Part shown: in pieces, positions 45,273-57,144 of the stretch | Layout of the letters: every line of letters begins with the position of its first letter | How positions within the stretch are numbered: position 1 is the stretch's first letter | Source: Isoperla grammatica | Lineage: Eukaryota; Arthropoda; Insecta; Plecoptera; Perlodidae | Assembly (NCBI GenBank): GCA_945910005.1 | Contig: OX246749.1 | Location: 31,076,996 to 31,140,995 of the forward strand | Direction: 5' to 3' | DNA: 64,000 bases | Translations under genes and position numbers: made by a program | The notes under the pieces: generated by a model | Seen by the model: the letters and a program-made list of their open reading frames with translations, nothing else | Database searches by the model: none | What the model was told of the DNA's origin: nothing

Positions 45273-48200
45273 GTCATAATGACCTCCGCTTAGTTTTCAG
45301 CTGCCACCATCCTAGGAGCCAACGGGTTGAGCCTACGTCATAATGACCTCCGCTTAGTTTTCAGCTGCCGCCATCCTAGGAGCCAACGGGTTGAGCCTAC
45401 GTCATAATGACCTCCGCTTAGTTTTCAGCTGCCACCATCCTAGGAGCCAACGGGTTGAGCCTACGTCATAATGACCTCCGCTTAGTTTTCAGCTGCCACC
45501 ATCCTAGGAGCCAACGGGTTGAGCCTACGTCATAATGACCTCCGCTTAGTTTTCAGCTGCCACCATCCTAGGAGCCAACGGGTTGAGCCTACGTCATAAT
45601 GACCTCCGCTTAGTTTTCAGCTGCCACCATCCTAGGAGCCAACGGGTTGAGCCTACGTCATAATGACCTCCGCTTAGTTTTCAGCTGCCACCATCCTAGG
45701 AGCCAACGGGTTGAGTCTACGTCATAATGACCTCCGCTTAGTTTTCAGCTGCCACCATCCTAGGAGCCAACGGGTTGAGCCTACGTCATAATGACCTCCG
45801 CTTAGTTTTCAGCTGCCACCATCCTAGGAGCCAACGGGTTGAGCCTACGTCATAATGACCTCCGCTTAGTTTTCAGCTGCCACCATCAACGGGTTGAGCC
45901 TACGTCATAATGACCTCCGCTTAGTTTTCAGCTGCCACCATCCTAGGAGCCAACGGGTTGAGCCTACGTCATAATGACCTCCGCTTAGTTTTCAGCTGCC
46001 ACCATCCTAGGAGCCAACGGGTTGAGCCTACGTCATAATGACCTCCGCTTAGTTTTCAGCTGCCACCATCCTAGGAGCCTACGTCATAATGACCTCCGCT
46101 TAGTTTTCAGCTGCCGCCATCCTAGGAGCCAACGGGTTGAGCCTACGTCATAATGACCTCCGCTTAGTTTTCAGCTGCCGCCATCCTAGGAGCCAACGGG
46201 TTGAGCCTACGTCATAATGACCTCCGCTTAGTTTTCAGCTGCCACCATCCTAGGAGCCAACGGGTTGAGCCTACGTCATAATGACCTCCGCTTAGTTTTC
46301 AGCTGCCACCATCCTAGGAGCCAACGGGTTGAGTCTACGTCATAATGACCTCCGCTTAGTTTTCAGCTGCCACCATCCTAGGAGCCAACGGGTTGAGCCT
46401 ACGTCATAATGACCTCCGCTTAGTTTTCAGCTGCCACCATCCTAGGAGCCAACGGGTTGAGCCTACGTCATAATGACCTCCGCTTAGTTTTCAGCTGCCC
46501 CCATCCTAGGAGCCAACGGGTTGAGCCTACGTCATAATGACCTCCGCTTAGTTTTCAGCTGCCACCATCCTAGGAGCCAACGGGTTGAGCCTACGTCATA
46601 ATGACCTCCGCTTAGTTTTCAGCTGCCTCCATCCTAGGAGCCAACGGGTTGAGCCTACGTCATAATGACCTCCGCTTAGTTTTCAGCTGCCACCATCCTA
46701 GGAGCCAACGGGTTGAGCCTACGTCATAATGACCTCCGCTTAGTTTTCAGCTGCCACCATCCTAGGAGCCTACGTCATAATGACCTCCGCTTAGTTTTCA
46801 GCTGCCACCATCCTAGGAGCCAACGGGTTGAGCCTACGTCATAATGACCTCCGCTTAGTTTTCAGCTGCCACCATCCTAGGAGCCAACGGGTTGAGCCTA
46901 CGTCATAATGACCTCCGCTTAGTTTTCAGCTGCCTCCATCCTAGGAGCCTACGTCATAATGACCTCCGCTTAGTTTTCAGCTGCCACCATCCTAGGAGCC
47001 AACGGGTTGAGCCTACGTCATAATGACCTCCGCTTAGTTTTCAGCTGCCACCATCCTAGGAGCCTACGGGTTGAGCCTACGTCATAATGACCTCCGCTTA
47101 GTTTTCAGCTGCCACCATCCTAGGAGCCAACCGGTTGAGCCTACGTCATAATGACCTCCGCTTAGTTTTCAGCTGCCACCATCCTAGGAGCCAACAGGTT
47201 GAGCCTACGTCATAATGACCTCCGCTTAGTTTTCAGCTGCCACCATCCTAGGAGCCAACGGGTTGAGCCTACGTCATAATGACCTCCGCTTAGTTTTCAG
47301 CTGCCACCATCCTATAGGAGCCAACGGGTTGAGCCTACGTCATAATGACCTCCGCTTAGTTTTCAGCTGCCTCCATCCTAGGAGCCAACCGGTTGAGCCT
47401 ACGTCATAATGACCTCCGCTTAGTTTTCAGCTGCCTCCATCCTAGGAGCCAACGGGTTGAGCCTACGTCATAATGACCTCCGCTTAGTTTTCAGCTGCCA
47501 CCATCCTATAGGAGCCAACGGGTTGAGCCTACGTCATAATGACCTCCGCTTAGTTTTCAGCTGCCTCCATCCTAGGAGCCTACGTCATAATGACCTCCGC
47601 TTAGTTTTCAGCTGCCACCATCCTAGGAGCCAACGGGTTGAGCCTACGTCATAATGACCTCCGCTTAGTTTTCAGCTGCCACCATCCTATAGGAGCCAAC
47701 GGGTTGAGCCTACGTCATAATGACCTCCGCTTAGTTTTCAGCTGCCACCATCCCAGGAGCCAACGGGTTGAGCCTACGTCATAATGACCTCCGCTTAGTT
47801 TTCAGCTGCCACCATCCTAGGAGCCAACGGGTTGAGCCTACGTCATAATGACCTCCGCTTAGTTTTCAGCTGCCACCATCCCAGGAGCCAACGGGTTGAG
47901 CCTACGTCATAATGACCTCCGCTTAGTTTTCAGCTGCCACCATCCTAGGAGCCAACAGGTTGAGCCTACGTCATAATGACCTCCGCTTAGTTTTCAGCTG
48001 CCACCATCCTAGGAGCCAACAGGTTGAGCCTACGTCATAATGACCTCCGCTTAGTTTTCAGCTGCCACCATCCTATAGGAGCCAACGGGTTGAGTCTACG
48101 TCATAATGACCTCCGCTTAGTTTTCAGCTGCCACCATCCTAGGAGCCAACGGGTTGAGTCTACGTCATAATGACCTCCGCTTAGTTTTCAGCTGCCACCA

Positions 48201-48531
48201 TCCTAGGAGCCTACGTCATAATGACCTCCGCTTAGTTTTCAGCTGCCACCATCCTAGGAGCCAACGGGTTGAGCCTACGTCATAATGACCTCCGCTTAGT
48301 TTTCAGCTGCCACCATCCTAGGAGCCAACGGGTTGAGCCTACGTCATAATGACCTCCGCTTAGTTTTCAGCTGCCACCATCCTAGGAGCCAACGGGTTGA
48401 GTCTACGTCATAATGACCTCCGCTTAGTTTTCAGCTGCCACCATCCTAGGAGCCAACGGGTTGAGCCTACGTCATAATGACCTCCGCTTAGTTTTCAGCT
48501 GCCACCATCCTAGGAGCCAACGGGTTGAGCT
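45273..48531. repeat. 64-bp satellite array, ~50 copies
   Basis: Very homogeneous 64-bp units (CATAATGACCTCCGCTTAGT, TTTCAGCTGCC, TAGGAGCCAACGGGTTGAGC). Some copies lack ~16 bp (GGAGCCTACGTC junction) or have a 2-bp TA gain (CCTATAGG). It starts at the last base of the foldback element. Homogeneity implies recent amplification; the true copy number may be larger in the genome if the assembly collapsed it. Confidence 0.98.
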
Positions 48532-48800
48532 TCAAGTTAGGCCCTCAGACAACTCAGACCACCACCATCAAAGATACTGCAGTCACTGTACCCGTGAGAA
48601 AGTCAGTCCAAGTAAGGAAATATATATGTTATTAATAGTCTAGATTTTAAATTATCCTAGTTATACAATTACAAACATCAAAAAATTAATAAAATAACAG
48701 TTGCCTGCATATCCGTACCATTGCGTTAAACCTTTGAGTATGACGTCGCTTTTATTTGGGTAGAGACACAAAGCAAACTGTTTTGTTATAGTCATACAAT
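48532..48800. other. Non-coding sequence before the gap
   Basis: No recognised feature. Confidence 0.45.
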
Positions 48801-49000
48801 NNNNNNNNNNNNNNNNNNNNNNNNNNNNNNNNNNNNNNNNNNNNNNNNNNNNNNNNNNNNNNNNNNNNNNNNNNNNNNNNNNNNNNNNNNNNNNNNNNNN
48901 NNNNNNNNNNNNNNNNNNNNNNNNNNNNNNNNNNNNNNNNNNNNNNNNNNNNNNNNNNNNNNNNNNNNNNNNNNNNNNNNNNNNNNNNNNNNNNNNNNNN
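48801..49000. other. Assembly gap (200 N)
   Basis: Exactly 200 N, a placeholder-size scaffold gap. The two frames drawn through it are meaningless. Confidence 0.99.
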
Positions 49001-49122
49001 TAAGCCAATAACCCCCCGGGTACTTTTCACAGGATTAGGCTACGTGCCGGTACCAGTACCAGGCTTCCCTCCTCCCTTTCTCATCATCACAGTACACTAA
49101 ATAGTAAATTAGCACTCTAGTG

Positions 49123-49519
49123 CAGGGATGGCGAACCTTTTCTGGCTTGAGTGCCATTATTTACAAATTATTGAATTTACTCTGTTCAGGCTGCCTAAAA
49201 GGACCATTCAAATTAAATGAAATTTTATTATAGCTTTTTGAATAATTATAATGTTTGGCGGGGAACAAATTGCCAGTGTAGCCTATAATCTTGTGTGGGG
49301 GGGAGGGGGGGGGGGGGGATTGAGTCTTAACAACAATAGTATGAACGTTCCAGAAAAGAAAAGATTTGGGCCAAATCCCGCCGGAGGCGAAATTTTTAAA
49401 CCAAAATGTCCTAAATGTCTGGAAAATTCCTTCGAGGTGTGGTCACTTTGATCCTGATACAATATATTGCACACATTTCTGCGTGCCAGCCAGAAAGTGC
49501 CATTGGTTCGCCATCCCTG
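49123..49519. mobile_element. hAT MITE (CAGGGATGGCGAACC ends)
   Basis: CAGGGATGGCGAACC and GGTTCGCCATCCCTG are inverted ends, flanked by CTCTAGTG (49115-49122) and CACTAGTG (49520-49527), which differ at one of 8 positions. Contains a G-run at about 49299-49318. Non-coding, 397 bp. Confidence 0.88.
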
Positions 49520-49572
49520 CACTAGTGAGACCTCGTTGAAGAATTATCATTGCATTGACTTACCTTGTTCGA

Positions 49573-49920
49573 AAGTCTCCCTGGCAAAACGGAACCGTTG
49601 CGAGCTGTTCCACCCTACAACCCGTTATCTGTGGTTCCACCATTCAAATAAATACCCGTCAAAATTAAAATAATAGTTTTACACAGAATGATAGAAATCG
49701 CATAAAGAATGCAGTTTTAATTACTCGCACTGTTTTTTATGACACTTGCTATTGTAAACTTAAGTTTCCTGCCAAAACGGAAGCGTTGAGAAATTTTGTT
49801 CCATCATTCAAATAAATACCGGTCAAAACTAAAATAATAGTTTTACACATAGAAATTGCACAAATAATGCAGTTTCAATCACTCGCAGTGTTTTGATGGC
49901 TTTTAGTATTGTAAAATGTT
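49573..49920. repeat. Diverged ~195-bp tandem duplication
   Basis: Both halves contain GGCAAAACGGAA or GCCAAAACGGAA, TTCAAATAAATACC and AAAATAATAGTTTTACACA. The second half is shorter. Confidence 0.8.
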
Positions 49921-50659
49921 AGGTTTCCGCGTTTTTAATAGATTATTCGCACCGGCACATCTTCAATGAGCAACTTCTTGGCGGCCATGTTCTAAGTTTG
50001 GAAAATTCAACATCGAGTAATCGAAACGACCTATACTAGAAAACCATGGATGACACACACCGGTAGCTACCTTTTCGGCAGCCATGACACAAAAGTACTT
50101 GTTGCCTAATCCTGTTATTTCAGTACCTTCATAGAATGAAATACAATTTTAAGTGAAACTCAATTATAATAAAACGAGAAACATACCGAGGGGACTTATT
50201 TTCCTGGTTTTTCCGTTTTTCGCGAAGAAATGAAAACGGGAAACCGCCAGTAGTCCGACTGGTCCGACCATCCGAAAAAACTACAACAAACACAACAGTC
50301 GGTGGTTCGAGTAAGTTTTCGTATGTATCCGCGCGCAGGAACTGGACTGCAAGGAATCATATTGTACTACCAAATAAGAAAACATTCGTTACTCGCCACC
50401 AAATTTGTTGGCGCAAGATTTGAATGAATTATTGAATTAATTAATATTAAATTAAATATGGGACACAGCGATCCACGTAATATTGATACAATTTGAAAAT
50501 GTGTCATTGTTTTATCTATTAATTATTATTATTATTATTATGTTTATTATAATTTTGTATTATTATTATATTATTTATTTTCAATTTCAAGGTATATTTC
50601 TCCTTCTTTTGGCCATGCTATTTATCGAGGTATTTATATTGGTATTTAAATTGTATACA
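49921..50659. other. AT-rich non-coding sequence
   Basis: TTATTA-rich stretch near 50520-50580. No gene. Confidence 0.45.
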
Positions 50660-50783
50660 TAATGAGGAGTATGAAGTGCGGCGCGCGGTCGAGCAGAGCG
50701 GACGTGTTTTTGGAGAGCTCCCGTCGAGTGGGTTAGCAGTGTTAGTGTAGTGTTCAAATTCCGAGTGTAGTGCGACCTAGATC

Positions 50784-51902
50784 ATGGCAAGTGGAGACAT
50801 ACTAAGTGTCGTAACTGATACCAACAAGTCGGTGAAGTTACTGTGTTCCCAGCTTGCAAGCACTAATACCGATCTGTGTGAGCTAAAAGTCAGTGTGGAT
50901 TCGAGATTAACTGCGCTAGAAAATGAAATTAAAAGAATTAATTCCGTTAACAGTGACTTACAAACTGCAAATGTTACCTTGCGCCGTCAATCGGATGAGT
51001 TGTATAAGAAGGTTGACTATCTTGAGAATCAGTCACGTCGCAACAATCTCGTCATGTATGGATGCGATGAGGTTGAACATGAAACTTGGGCAATATCTGA
51101 AAAATACGTGTTGGACGTGTTACGCGAACAGCTAGGCATTGAACTTGCCGACTGGGAGATAGAGCGCGCACATCGTGTTGGTGGCAGACCGGGCAAACGA
51201 CCTATCGTTTTCAAGCTTCTAAGCTTTAAAACAAAAGTCAGAATATTGCAAGAATTGCCAAAGTTACGCGGTAGTGGTTTAGCTATATCCGAGGACTTCT
51301 CCGACAGTGTAAAGCGATCACGTGAGTTCCTTAAGCGACACTTGATAGCTGCGAAGAATGAAGGCTGCCATGCGTTCCTACGGTTTGACAAGCTAATAAT
51401 CAACGGAGAAATGTGGAATGTACAACGCTGCGTTGAGTACGACCGCATGATAGCCAGCCAAAAAGACTTGCGAAGCGCAGTGGAGACCACCAGCAACGCG
51501 ACCTTCGAGACACCTGCTTCTTTGTCCCCGGCCATTGCCACCGCGGAAGGGGGGGTGAAGAGTGGAACAGGTCCACCCCCGACCGCTATTCACACCGAGA
51601 GGCAGGAATCCGAGTTGCCACTTGCTGAGAGCGCTCATGATGACGTCACCGCTGAGCCGAGTCGGGAGGAAGGGGCTGCCCAGGCAGGGAGACCGAATGT
51701 TTCTACCACCACCGCCTGGCCCACTCAAACTGCAGCTAAACGTGACGCAGATTGCAATCCTGTACAGCAGAGAACGCCGACCCGCCATGGAGGGTCAACA
51801 CCCGTACTCAAGTTGTCCTCGCCACACAAGCGACCCCCTGTCTCTGGTAAACCGCCTACGCGCTACTCTAGCCGGCTGACAAGAGCAAGCCAGGTTAGCT
51901 AG
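50784..51902 (+). CDS. LINE ORF1 protein
   Basis: 372 codons from ATG in the context GATCATGGCA. The N-terminal ~85 residues form a heptad-rich coiled coil (ALENEIKRINSVNSDLQ...). Next comes the conserved SRRNNLVMYG motif and an RNA-binding-like region to about residue 220 (IERAHRVGG, RPIVFKLLSFKTK, AFLRFDKLIING), then a low-complexity Pro/Thr/Ser/Arg tail. This is the ORF1 layout of many CR1/L2/Jockey-group LINEs: a trimeric nucleic-acid chaperone that coats the RNA. No zinc knuckle is visible. It ends at TAG (51900-51902) in the same reading frame as ORF2. Overlapping open frames on other strands are shadows. Confidence 0.9.
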   Translation: MASGDILSVVTDTNKSVKLLCSQLASTNTDLCELKVSVDSRLTALENEIKRINSVNSDLQTANVTLRRQSDELYKKVDYLENQSRRNNLVMYGCDEVEHETWAISEKYVLDVLREQLGIELADWEIERAHRVGGRPGKRPIVFKLLSFKTKVRILQELPKLRGSGLAISEDFSDSVKRSREFLKRHLIAAKNEGCHAFLRFDKLIINGEMWNVQRCVEYDRMIASQKDLRSAVETTSNATFETPASLSPAIATAEGGVKSGTGPPPTAIHTERQESELPLAESAHDDVTAEPSREEGAAQAGRPNVSTTTAWPTQTAAKRDADCNPVQQRTPTRHGGSTPVLKLSSPHKRPPVSGKPPTRYSSRLTRASQVS

Positions 51903-51944
51903 GGAACTGGGAGTGGAGAGATTGAGGAGAATAATAAGGTAGCT

Positions 51945-53541
51945 GTGAATAAATTATTACGTATTGGTCATACAAATATTAGGTCTATCATCAAAAACAG
52001 TGATGAACTTTCAGAAGCGCTATTACTCAACAGATTTGATATACTTGCCCTAACCGAAACATGGCTTAAACCATCTGTGAATCCGCCATACTTAAATATT
52101 AACGGCTATAATTTGTATAGAGCTGACAGAGCCAATGATAGGAGGGGGGGCGGAGTTGCGATATTTGTTCGTGATGACATAAATGTGACAATTCTGGAAT
52201 CCGCACAAGCAAACATAGAGCAATTGTGGATCAAGTTCAAAATAAAATCTATAAATGTAGTATTAGGGACTATATATAGACCGCCATCTGGGAACTTAAG
52301 CTTAGATGAATTAGAAGAAAACATACAGAGATTTTGTATTCCCGAGGATCATGCTATATGGGTAGGTGACCTGAATATCGACATGGCCAAACCTGAGTGT
52401 CAAGATAATCGTGTGTTGCACAAACTGCTTAGAACTTACAGCTTTACTCAGGTAGTGCAAGAATGTACCCGTATCACACAAACATCCCGCACTTTATTAG
52501 ACGTAATAAATGTGAGTAATGCTTCTATTGTAAAGCAAACTGGGCAACTTCATCCTATCGGCAACTCAGATCACAATCTTACCTTTATCGATTATAATAT
52601 CACGTTACCCAAAAAGACAATAGTGAATAAAAAAATACGACCTCTTACAACCAGTAACATATCGGCACTTAATGAAAGTGCGATGCATACACCTTGGTAT
52701 TCTGTTAGGGACATTATTGACATTAACAAGAAAGTGGAGACAGTTAACTCCATTATAACAACACTACTGGACACACATGTCCCAACCAAAAACATTCGAG
52801 TTACTAGGGGCCCTGCTCCATGGCTTACGGACGAATTACGTGGAGAAATGAAAGCACGAGAAAAGGCTAGATTAAAGTTCAAACTCACTAGTGATTCCAG
52901 AGACTGGGATAATTATGTACACTTAAGAAATAAAATCAACACGAGGGTGCGATCGTTAAAAATAAATTATTTTAATGAAACCATAAATAGTAACATTAAT
53001 AATTCAAAATTACTTTGGAAAAGTCTTAAAAAGCACTCGGTTACAAAACACAAACACACAAATCCTATCCCCAGTAACATGTTAGTTCCTGATGAGATTA
53101 ACGCCTTCTTCAATCACGTTACAAAAAATCAAATCAAAACTCCTGAATTAATTGAAGAAATAAATCGTTTAAGGACAGTAGACACCCTAACACATATTCC
53201 ATTCTCTTTTAGAAACGTGGTTTGCGATGACGTGTTAAAGCACCTTTCGACGATAACAACAACGGCCACAGGTGCCGACAATATTAATATAAACATACTA
53301 CAATTACTATCGCCTTATTTAATAAATATAATCACCGATATTATTAATACAGCTTTGACGACTTCAACCTTCCCAAACAGCTGGAAAGAGGCTATAATTA
53401 CACCTATACCGAAAACGAACACAGTAAAATCACTGAATGACCTTAGGCCAATAAGTATTCTTCCTACTACACCAAAACTGTTAGAGAAGATAATGGCAGA
53501 GCAAATTAATGAGCATATATCCAACAATCTATGTGACTTCT
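51945..53541 (+). pseudogene. LINE ORF2, 5' part: AP endonuclease and start of RT
   Basis: Frame open from directly after the ORF1 TAG; no ATG near the conserved start, and the first convenient start codon is GTG at 51945. AP-endonuclease motifs appear in order: HTNIRSI, ALTETWL, RRGGGVAIFVRD, GTIYRPPSG, WVGDLNID and the catalytic NSDHN near residue 210. A linker follows (WLTDELRGEMKAREKAR), then RT motifs FPNSWKEAIITPIPK and LRPISILPTTPKLLEK. The copy breaks at 53541-53545 where the TTAA element enters. Without the insert, the frame joins the 3' part exactly. Nicks target DNA and primes reverse transcription from it in active relatives. Confidence 0.9.
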
Positions 53542-53545
53542 TTAA

Positions 53546-54805
53546 TGATAGAACGTACAAGCGCTTGTCCTGCCGGAAGCGCTTCCGTGAGTACTTTTGT
53601 ACAGGGCCCTTGTCCTGCTGGAAGACAGATTTTGCGCAGGCAAGTCGGTCCTTCCAGCAGTACTAAAAGTCCGGCCGGAAGGACAGAGACAAGATGTATT
53701 ATTATTTTTTGAAGATTCGATTTTCCAAATATTGCGTACTGCTAGCAGGACGCGGAAACTCATTGAATGGTCCTTCCAGCAGTACACGAACCTTCCGGAA
53801 GCCCAGCGCCAACATTTTTAAAATAATATTTTTAAATCAAACTTAATTTATTTTATTAACAAATGTAAATTATTAATTTCGTGATGCCCTACATATGCAA
53901 TAGGTTCAATATTTAGACAATCAGGATTTAGGTAACATTTGTAAATTTAGCGTTTTTAATTTACATAATATTATCATATGATCACGTTGATAAAAAAAAT
54001 AAAGTAAAAGCACAAATGGTTTGATTGGTTGAATTGAATAGCTATATTGTCTTTTTAACAACTTCAGATTGCTTCTTATCATTTGAATTAGGCTGGAATG
54101 CCATGCTGAATGTGGTAGGCTTTCCGTGCTCAGCTCGCGCTAGCGGGTAGCAAGCACTCGAACGCCGCTGTCCAGCGTAAACGCGTATTCCGTATTATTA
54201 TTGACTATACTCACGTGTAGCTACATAAAATATAAGCCAGAACTAGAAGCTTGTACAGTAAATGGTCTAAATACGCTAGTTATATAGTGCTTTTATTAAC
54301 TAACGTGCAGAAGAAGCTGTTGTGGAAGCCGTAGGGTTGCTTTCTCGTGAAGACGAAGTATCAACAGGCTTCAACAATTGGCATGATATTCTTGTGCTAT
54401 TTTTGTCGTCCCAAAGTACTGTAGCACAATTACTGGCTTTGTACACTTTAGTAACAACACCCAAACATACAGCCGTATCCCACTCAACCCCTAAACTGAC
54501 TTACACTCCAAGAATTACTGTTTTTTGATCAAAATTCGTAGCTTTTGTAGAAACACGATCACCCACAACTAACATCGTGCTAAAATGGCAGCACAGTGTC
54601 GACTCACAGCTGACAGGCTGTGACTTGCGAACTAAGAGGGCTACAGCCATGAAACAAAAATGCGCTAGCCCCTTGGAATATGCTCTACATATCTAGCGAA
54701 AAACACGTCCTGCTAGCAGGACGCATAGTACTGAAACCAAGCGATTTGCTACGTACTCAAATGAGTCGTTTTCGTCCTGCCAGTAGGACGCTGTACGCTC
54801 TATCA
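53546..54805. mobile_element. 1,260-bp TTAA-flanked insert in LINE ORF2
   Basis: Flanked by TTAA at 53542-53545 and 54806-54809. Ends TGATAGAACGTACA and TGTACGCTCTATCA are inverted (one mismatch). Subterminal GTCCTGC(C/T)GGAAG and CTAGCAGGACG motifs repeat near both ends. Removing the insert and one TTAA restores an uninterrupted LINE frame. A TA duplication cannot be excluded because TTAA is palindromic with the ends. No transposase frame, so non-autonomous; superfamily uncertain (piggyBac-like targeting, atypical termini). Confidence 0.88.
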
Positions 54806-54807
54806 TT

Positions 54808-56058
54808 AAAAATCAATCGGGATTTAGAAGAGATCACAGTACCACCACCGCGCTTATTTCTGTAGTAGATGAACTGAGGAACAACATTGACAATGGTAAT
54901 ACTAGTTTACTCTTACTCCTAGATTATAGTAAGGCCTTTGACACAATTGACCATGACATGCTTCTGGCAAAACTCTACAACATGGGATTTTCTAAATCAG
55001 CCGAAAAGTTAGTTAAAAGTTATTTATCTGAAAGAACTCAAAAAGTTAAAGTTGTTAAGGATAATGAAGTATTAATATCACAACCGCTAACAGTGCATTG
55101 CGGAGTGCCACAAGGATCAATCCTTGGACCATTATTCTTTAATATATTTGCCCAAAGTCTGCCAGCAGTGACTAGACGTATTAATATATATCAGTATGCA
55201 GATGATGTGCAAGGTATTTTGGAAGTAAATCTAGAAACAATAGAAACAATAGAAGAGAGTTTTCATAACTTTAACACTGATCTTCAACTACTCGCGGAAT
55301 GGTCGATAAAAAATGGTCTGAATTTTAATCCTAGTAAGTCGACAGTTATCCTTATAGGTAGCAAACACAATGAACAAGTAGTCCGAAATTTACTAAATGG
55401 GAATAAGATTTCTGCTATAAAAATGTGCGGTACAACTCTGCCTTTGTCAGACGAAGGGAAAAACCTTGGAGTATTGTTTGACAGTAACTTATCCTTCGAT
55501 AAACACATCCAGAAACAGTGTTCAAAAGCCTATGGTGTACTTAGATCCCTCTATAAATGGAAACTGGAGCTTAGTGAAAATGTTAAATTAAATCTCATAA
55601 ATTCCTTAATAAACCCATTGTTTGATTATGCGGATACAGTGTACATGGGTATAAATGAAAATGTATTAAAACAAATTCAAAAATTACAGAATGCATCAAT
55701 TCGCTTTGCGTGTAATATTAGAAAGTTTGACCACATTAGCCACATATATGATACACACAAAATTCTAAAAATGCACCAACGTAGAACCTTACATTATTAT
55801 TGCAATATCGCGAGAATCATAAGAAATAAAAGACCGGGTTATTTATATAATAAACTAAAACATACGGGCTCGTATCACAGTTATAATACAAGGAATAGTA
55901 CGTATGAAATTCCCTTACATCACTCTGTGGCAGGCAGTGCTTCTTTCTCAGTTCTCGCCCCTAAGCTATGGAACATGTTGCCCCATTCAATTAAGCAAGC
56001 AACCAATAGTTCGTACGTATTCAAACAAAAGTGTTATAAGTGGATTCTCAATACCTAG
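54808..56058 (+). pseudogene. LINE ORF2, 3' part: reverse transcriptase core and C-terminus
   Basis: Continues in the frame of the 5' part once the insert is removed. RT motifs are present: NQSGFRRDHSTTTAL, LLLLDYSKAFDTIDHDML (catalytic Asp), GVPQGSILGPLFFNIF, and YADD (about 55195-55206). Then ILIGSKHN, KNLGVLFDSNLSFDKHI and a C-terminal thumb-like region ending ...YKWILNT at TAG/TAGTT (56056-56058). No RNase H domain is evident, as in CR1-group LINEs. Apart from the insertion the catalytic residues are all there. Confidence 0.9.
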
Positions 56059-56396
56059 TTTAGTTACATTTTATGCATATTTCTATTTTAGAGTTACTTT
56101 AATAAGCATTAGTTTTTATAGTTAATTAGGCGTATCAATGCATATATTGCATTTTTTTTTTTTGTATTGTGTATATATTTAATGTGTAAAGTTGTTAACG
56201 TCTGTAAGCCATATAACATGTCTAGGTATATGCGTTGCAGCTAATATCTTCATACAATGGAACATCTCTTACTGCATTAATATAATTATAGACTAAGACT
56301 GTAAACATAGGTTAGGTGGAAGAGCGAACTCTGTTCGAACCTCGCCTTTTTGTATTGCTTATTGCAAATAAAGACCTTTGTATTGTATTGTATATA
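56059..56396 (+). promoter_or_regulatory. LINE 3' UTR and short-repeat tail
   Basis: Ends GAACCTCGCCTTTTTGTATT, a hairpin-like segment, then TTGCAAATAAAGACCTTTG and (TATTG)n. This region is normally recognised by the element's own RT. A truncated relative of the end is at 13481-13560 on the minus strand. Confidence 0.7.
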
Positions 56397-56653
56397 CTCC
56401 TTATCTCATCTTTGACATAATTATTACCTATGACTCTCTCCATGATTTTAGACCCTAATGAAGTTAGTGAGATTGGACATTGGACTATAATTCCCCATCT
56501 TTCTCTTCTCATCCCCCCTTATGTATTGGCATTACCACAGTTTCTTTCCAGTTCTTGGCCACCACCCTTGATGTGAGGGACTCCTCCATTATCACCTTTA
56601 GAAAACCTGCCACCTCTCCAATAACCAGCTTCAGGAACTGCATTATGTCACTA
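56397..56653. other. Non-coding sequence
   Basis: On the minus strand a short frame resembles non-LTR RT text (CPISLTSLGSKIMERVI), probably a small, old LINE fragment at about 56400-56500. Confidence 0.4.
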
Positions 56654-57096
56654 TAGCCCATATCACACTACAATTGGAATCGTAGACTGGAGTCGCCAAT
56701 TGCAATCGCAATCTACAATTATCCAATCACACTTGACCAGCTGACAATCCTAAAATCGTTCAACTAGGAAATAAATTCAATAATAATAACTAATAAGACA
56801 AGCCTTAATCACAAACAAATATACAATTAAAGTTATTGGCTCTTTGTTTCCATTAAAGTAGTTGTTGCTTGAGGTTATGTTGTGACAGTGCTCAATTCGT
56901 ATTTAACCGTTCTCCTTCCTGATTGGTTCACGTGACTTGGATCTACGACGATTCCCAATCTTATTTTAGAGCTCGGTCTATAAAAAGATTGCAACCGTAG
57001 ACTGGCCGCACTGAGCTACTGCGCATGCGCCGCCAATCGTAAGCTCGAATCTACGATTGCAATTGTCAGTTCGGAACCTAATGTGATATGGCCTTA
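56654..57096. mobile_element. TIR element with CATATCACACTA ends
   Basis: TAGCCCATATCACACTA at the left, TAATGTGATATGGCCTTA at the right. AATTGGAATCGTAG / CTACGATTGCAATT inside are also inverted. About 440 bp, non-coding, likely TA target site. Confidence 0.75.
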
Positions 57097-57144
57097 TGTG
57101 AACGGAACCCAGTTGTGGTCATGAAAGTTATGACGTTGCTGTTG

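Larger units (their letters stand above)
50660..56396 (+). mobile_element. CR1/Jockey-superfamily LINE, near full length, interrupted
   Basis: In order: a GC-richer 5' UTR (~50660-50783), ORF1, ORF2 with endonuclease and reverse transcriptase, and a 3' UTR ending TTGCAAATAAAGACC followed by TATTG repeats. The short-repeat tail rather than poly(A) is typical of the CR1/Jockey group. ORF2 is split by a 1,260-bp TTAA element. Apart from that I see no stop or frameshift, so the copy was probably intact when hit. I could not identify the target duplication; the exact 5' end is estimated. Confidence 0.88.

Noticed and set aside
44440..45277. Frames repeating PPEQRRIFFGVN on both strands
   Set aside because: The 36-bp repeats of the foldback element are a multiple of three, so they stay open; mirrored in both arms.
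45273..48531. CRISPR array
   Set aside because: Units are contiguous identical 64-mers without unique spacers, in eukaryotic DNA; the same holds for the 20-, 50-, 73- and 93-bp arrays.
50923..51879. Other frames overlapping LINE ORF1
   Set aside because: Out-of-frame shadows of ORF1, which has conserved motifs and correct position before ORF2.
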